The notes under the pieces are model-generated. The model did not search any database. It was not told the origin of the DNA and saw only the letters and a list, made by a program, of their open reading frames with translations. From Candidatus Acetothermia bacterium (lineage in GTDB: Bacteria > Bipolaricaulota > Bipolaricaulia > UBA7950 > UBA9294), in the NCBI GenBank assembly GCA_003650505.1, contig QMQL01000026.1, forward strand, positions 1 to 8,622: DNA of 8,622 bases, given 5' to 3'. Positions 6,529 to 8,622 of the stretch are shown piece after piece; the first letter of the stretch is position 1, and the number at the start of each line of letters is the position of its first letter. Made by a program: the position numbers and the translations under genes.

Positions 6529-7123
6529 CATCAACCTCCTCGAGTCCCGATTGTAACCCTTCTTCTCCCGATCCCGAAGCGGCATGGAACCGGAACTCCT
6601 CCGGAGAGCTCAATCCGAAGTGGCGGAGGAACTCGCCCGTCACGTGGAGGAGGAGAGTCCGCTCGTGCTCCTCGGCCCGGATCAGCCGCCGCTCGATCAG
6701 CTCCTGGACGTGGCCGTAGGCCTTGTTCCCGCGGACGCGGACGAGGTCGGCCTGGGTGATCGGCTGATTGTAGGCGATGACGGCGAGCGTCCTGAGGACG
6801 GGGCGGGGGATGTCCTGCTGCGGGGCGAGATGAGCGACCCGATCGACGTAGACGTCCTTCACCCGGAGGGTCGCCCTCCCTTCCACCCGATAGAGCTCGA
6901 TCCCCCGGGTCGGATCCCGATACGTCTCAGCGAGGTCGTCGAGGAGGCGATCGACGTAGGCGAGCTTCACCCCGCCGAGGAGCTTCGCCAGCCGGCGCCG
7001 CGTCAGGGGATCGGGCGAGAGGAAGAGGGCGGCCTCAACGAGGGCGAGGTCGTTCCCGCGCTCGCTCCCCCCTCCTTCCGGAGGGGGATTATCCCTCTTG
7101 TTCGAGACGGATGAGGATGTCAC
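6521..7123 (-). CDS. scpB: Segregation and condensation protein B (ScpB)
   Basis: Winged-helix subunit that, with ScpA, binds the SMC heads to form the condensin-like complex that compacts and separates chromosomes. From the chosen start it has 200 residues. The conserved part begins at about residue 26 (LALVEAALFLSPDPL), with LAVIAYNQPITQADLVRVRG at 113-131 and VTGEFLRHFGLSSPEEF at 161-177, both family signatures. The tail after 180 is Gly/Ser/Glu-rich and short. The start is uncertain. The GTG at 7123, with AAGGAA 7 nt upstream, overlaps scpA by 35 nt and gives a disordered 25-residue leader. It is the last ATG, GTG or TTG codon before the conserved domain. An open frame further upstream to 7246 is antisense-free but lies inside scpA and looks like shadow sequence. 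The stop overlaps the rubredoxin start. Confidence 0.9.
   Translation of the reverse strand: MTSSSVSNKRDNPPPEGGGSERGNDLALVEAALFLSPDPLTRRRLAKLLGGVKLAYVDRLLDDLAETYRDPTRGIELYRVEGRATLRVKDVYVDRVAHLAPQQDIPRPVLRTLAVIAYNQPITQADLVRVRGNKAYGHVQELIERRLIRAEEHERTLLLHVTGEFLRHFGLSSPEEFRFHAASGSGEEGLQSGLEEVDDG
6535..6540 (-). promoter_or_regulatory. Ribosome binding site deciding the rubredoxin start
   Basis: A consensus AGGAGG on the minus strand, 6 nt before the ATG at 6528. The same bases encode part of the LEEV tail of ScpB, so this site lies wholly inside the upstream gene. Confidence 0.85.
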
Positions 7124-7811
7124 CGAGGAATTCCTTCTGGGTGCAGCTGATCCGCCCGTCCGCGGCGAGGTGGAGGATCTCGAAGAACCGCTCGATCCGC
7201 TCCTCCTTGTCCCCGCGGTCGAGGAGTCTGAAGAAGCTGAGTACACGTCGGCCGCTTAAGAGGCGTTTGATCCGCTCGAACGCGGCATGGAGCCGCTCTG
7301 TGAAGTCGGTCCCGCCGATCTCGTAGCACTCAAATGGGTCGAACTCGTCGGTCTCCACCCGCTCGATCAGCCGTTCGGCCCGGCGGCGGGTGACATCAAG
7401 CGCCGCCCGCAACGCCTGGCGGAGGTCGAGGAGGGTGACCTGACGCCGGGGCCGGCGGAGTATCGGGAGGGCGAAGTCGGATGGGACGATCGGGATCGGG
7501 GGCTCCTCCCCCATCTCCTCGATCGCCTCCCCGATCTCGCTGACGAGATCGTCGCGCTCGGTCGGGGCCTCCTCCTCGAGGAGGCCGTCCGACTTCATCC
7601 GAAGGAGGATCGAACAAGCGAGGACCATCCTCCCCGGGATCTCGAACCGGAGCTCGCGGAGGGCGCTCAAGTAGTCGCGGAAGCGGCGGGTCAGCTCGGT
7701 CAGGTCGATGTCCCAAGGATCCATGTCCTCGGTCAACCTGTGGAGGACGACCTCCCAGCTCTCCCCGACGAGCTCCTCGACCGGGATCTCGGCGATCCGT
7801 ATCCCTTCCAC
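7089..7811 (-). CDS. scpA: Segregation and condensation protein A (ScpA, kleisin)
   Basis: Kleisin subunit of 240 residues that bridges the two SMC head domains and carries ScpB. The N-terminal part holds DMDPWDIDLTELTRRF at 29-44 and the block FEIPGRMVLACSILLRMKSD at 56-75, which in ScpA forms helices that contact the SMC neck. A Glu-rich linker follows (about 78-105). The C-terminal winged-helix part (about 150-240) includes RRVLSFFRLL and the closing FLGDILIRLEQEG. DPWDID is the form typical of archaeal and some deep-branching bacterial ScpA proteins; Bacillus-type proteins differ here. The start is GTG at 7811, 18 nt after the smc stop. TAGGAGGGGG, overlapping that stop codon, serves as ribosome binding site at a rather long spacing of about 11 nt. 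It is in the usual smc-scpA-scpB order. Confidence 0.93.
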   Translation of the reverse strand: MEGIRIAEIPVEELVGESWEVVLHRLTEDMDPWDIDLTELTRRFRDYLSALRELRFEIPGRMVLACSILLRMKSDGLLEEEAPTERDDLVSEIGEAIEEMGEEPPIPIVPSDFALPILRRPRRQVTLLDLRQALRAALDVTRRRAERLIERVETDEFDPFECYEIGGTDFTERLHAAFERIKRLLSGRRVLSFFRLLDRGDKEERIERFFEILHLAADGRISCTQKEFLGDILIRLEQEG

Positions 7812-7829
7812 CTTGAAACGCGCCCCCTC

Positions 7830-8622
7830 CTAGTTCAGATTGAGTGCCAACACCTCTGAAACGCCGTTCTTGATTGTCACCCCGTAGGCCCGATCGGCAT
7901 GACGAACTGTTTCCTCGTTGTGCGAGACAACGATCACCTGAATCCGATCGGAATATTCGCGGAGGAGGCGGCCGAGCCGGGTGATGTTCATCAGGTCGAG
8001 AGCCGCATCGATCTCGTCGAGAATGAGGAGCCTCGCCTCCTGGTACTCCTGCAGGGCGAAGATGAACGCGATCGCAAGGAGGGTCTGCTCGCCGCCGGAG
8101 AGGGAATCGATGACGTGCGGCTCCTTGTCCGGCGGATTCGCCTTGATCAACAGGCCGGAGGAGATGTCCCCCTCCTCTTCCAGCTCGAGCGAGGCGCTCC
8201 CCCCGTCGAACAGCCGCTGGAAGATCCGGTTGAATCGGGTGTTCACCGCCTCCAACACCTCGAGGAACCGCGCTCGCTTCCGCTCCTCGATCTCGCCGAT
8301 CAGCCGCTCGATCTGACGCTTCTCCGCCTCCAGCGCGTCGACCCGCTCGCGGAAAAGGTTGAATTCCTCCTCGTACCGGTCGTATTCGTCGATCGCCCGC
8401 ATGTTGACGGGGCCGAGCCGGGCGAGCCTCCTCCGGTTCTGCTCGAGCCTCCGTTCGAGCTCGGCGAGCGATCCCTCGATGTAGTAGGAGGGATCGCGCT
8501 CCTCCTCCCCGCCGAGCGCCTCGAGCTCGGCCTGTGCCTCCGCCTCGCGCCGCTCGTAGCGGGTGAGGGCCCGGCGGAGGTTCTCCAGCCCCTGGTAGGC
8601 CTCACGCCTCTTCTCGCGGAGG
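7830..8622 (-). CDS. smc: Chromosome segregation protein SMC, C-terminal part (partial)
   Basis: The last 263 residues of SMC, the long coiled-coil ATPase that loads onto and organises the chromosome. The first full codon is at 8621 and the N-terminal head, hinge and most of the coil lie off the right edge. The visible part starts with about 60 residues of Arg/Glu-rich coiled coil. Next comes RLGPVNMRAIDEY (fragment residues about 68-80), the conserved coil-to-head junction of SMC proteins, and a further coil. The C-terminal ATPase lobe carries the ABC signature LSGGEQ (about 174-179), Walker B LLILDEIDAALD (about 198-209) and the His switch VVSHNEE (about 231-237). The protein ends GVSEVLALNLN, as SMC tails do. 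The ATG at 8402 is internal (the M of VNM) and is not a start. The domain is intact, with no frameshift in the visible part. Confidence 0.96.
   Translation of the reverse strand, partial: LREKRREAYQGLENLRRALTRYERREAEAQAELEALGGEEERDPSYYIEGSLAELERRLEQNRRRLARLGPVNMRAIDEYDRYEEEFNLFRERVDALEAEKRQIERLIGEIEERKRARFLEVLEAVNTRFNRIFQRLFDGGSASLELEEEGDISSGLLIKANPPDKEPHVIDSLSGGEQTLLAIAFIFALQEYQEARLLILDEIDAALDLMNITRLGRLLREYSDRIQVIVVSHNEETVRHADRAYGVTIKNGVSEVLALNLN

Noticed and set aside
5162..7820. Near-identical TTCAAGGTGGA at the end of nifS and at the start of scpA
   Set aside because: One copy is coding plus ribosome binding site, the other spans a GTG start. It is an 11-base match with no extension and fits chance plus shared purine-rich start signals.
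8400..8402. ATG at 8402 as the start of a separate 190-residue ABC ATPase
   Set aside because: The reading frame continues upstream without a stop to the window edge, and RLGPVN just before this Met is a conserved SMC motif, so the Met is internal.

Overview
The window is a gene-dense stretch of a GC-rich bacterial chromosome (GC content judged by eye, not computed). It holds two convergent operons, with almost no space between genes. I see no tRNA, rRNA, insertion sequence, CRISPR array, phage gene or plasmid function. The genes are housekeeping or near-housekeeping and share one coding style: C- or G-ending codons, a strong NNG-ATC codon context, and ATG, GTG and TTG starts. The phylum cannot be fixed from the sequence alone. 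Rubredoxin plus a NifS/NifU iron-sulfur pair with no HscA or HscB beside it fits an anaerobe. The ScpA motif DPWDID and parts of the SMC head look like proteins from archaea and deep-branching bacteria. A deep-branching bacterial lineage such as Bipolaricaulota is possible, but that is a guess.

Plus strand, 2-4129: the 3' end of valS (valyl-tRNA synthetase), then folC (folylpolyglutamate/dihydrofolate synthase), uppS (undecaprenyl diphosphate synthase), cdsA (phosphatidate cytidylyltransferase) and a PrsW-type intramembrane protease. The first four genes abut or overlap by 4 nt; prsW follows cdsA after 23 nt. The operon joins translation and folate metabolism to the making of envelope lipid precursors. 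The membrane protease sits where rseP often follows cdsA in other bacteria.

Intergenic, 4130-4277: a strong GC-rich hairpin (4143-4173), probably the shared transcription end of the two operons, and a perfect 14-bp palindrome (4246-4259).

Minus strand, 8622-4278 in transcription order: the 3' part of smc, then scpA, scpB, rubredoxin, nifS (cysteine desulfurase), nifU (Fe-S scaffold) and an Rrf2/IscR-type regulator. The smc-scpA-scpB block encodes the chromosome-condensing SMC complex. The rest encodes Fe-S cluster assembly, a one-iron electron carrier and a probable cluster-sensing regulator. scpB overlaps the rubredoxin gene by 8 nt, so the two blocks are physically fused into one transcription unit. 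The only real gap (52 nt, before nifS) holds an inverted repeat that could be an operator for the regulator.

The points most worth a second look are the condensin/Fe-S operon fusion, the inverted repeat ahead of nifS, the PrsW protease beside cdsA, and the strong excess of GATC and GCGATCGC. I found no clearly new multi-gene system.
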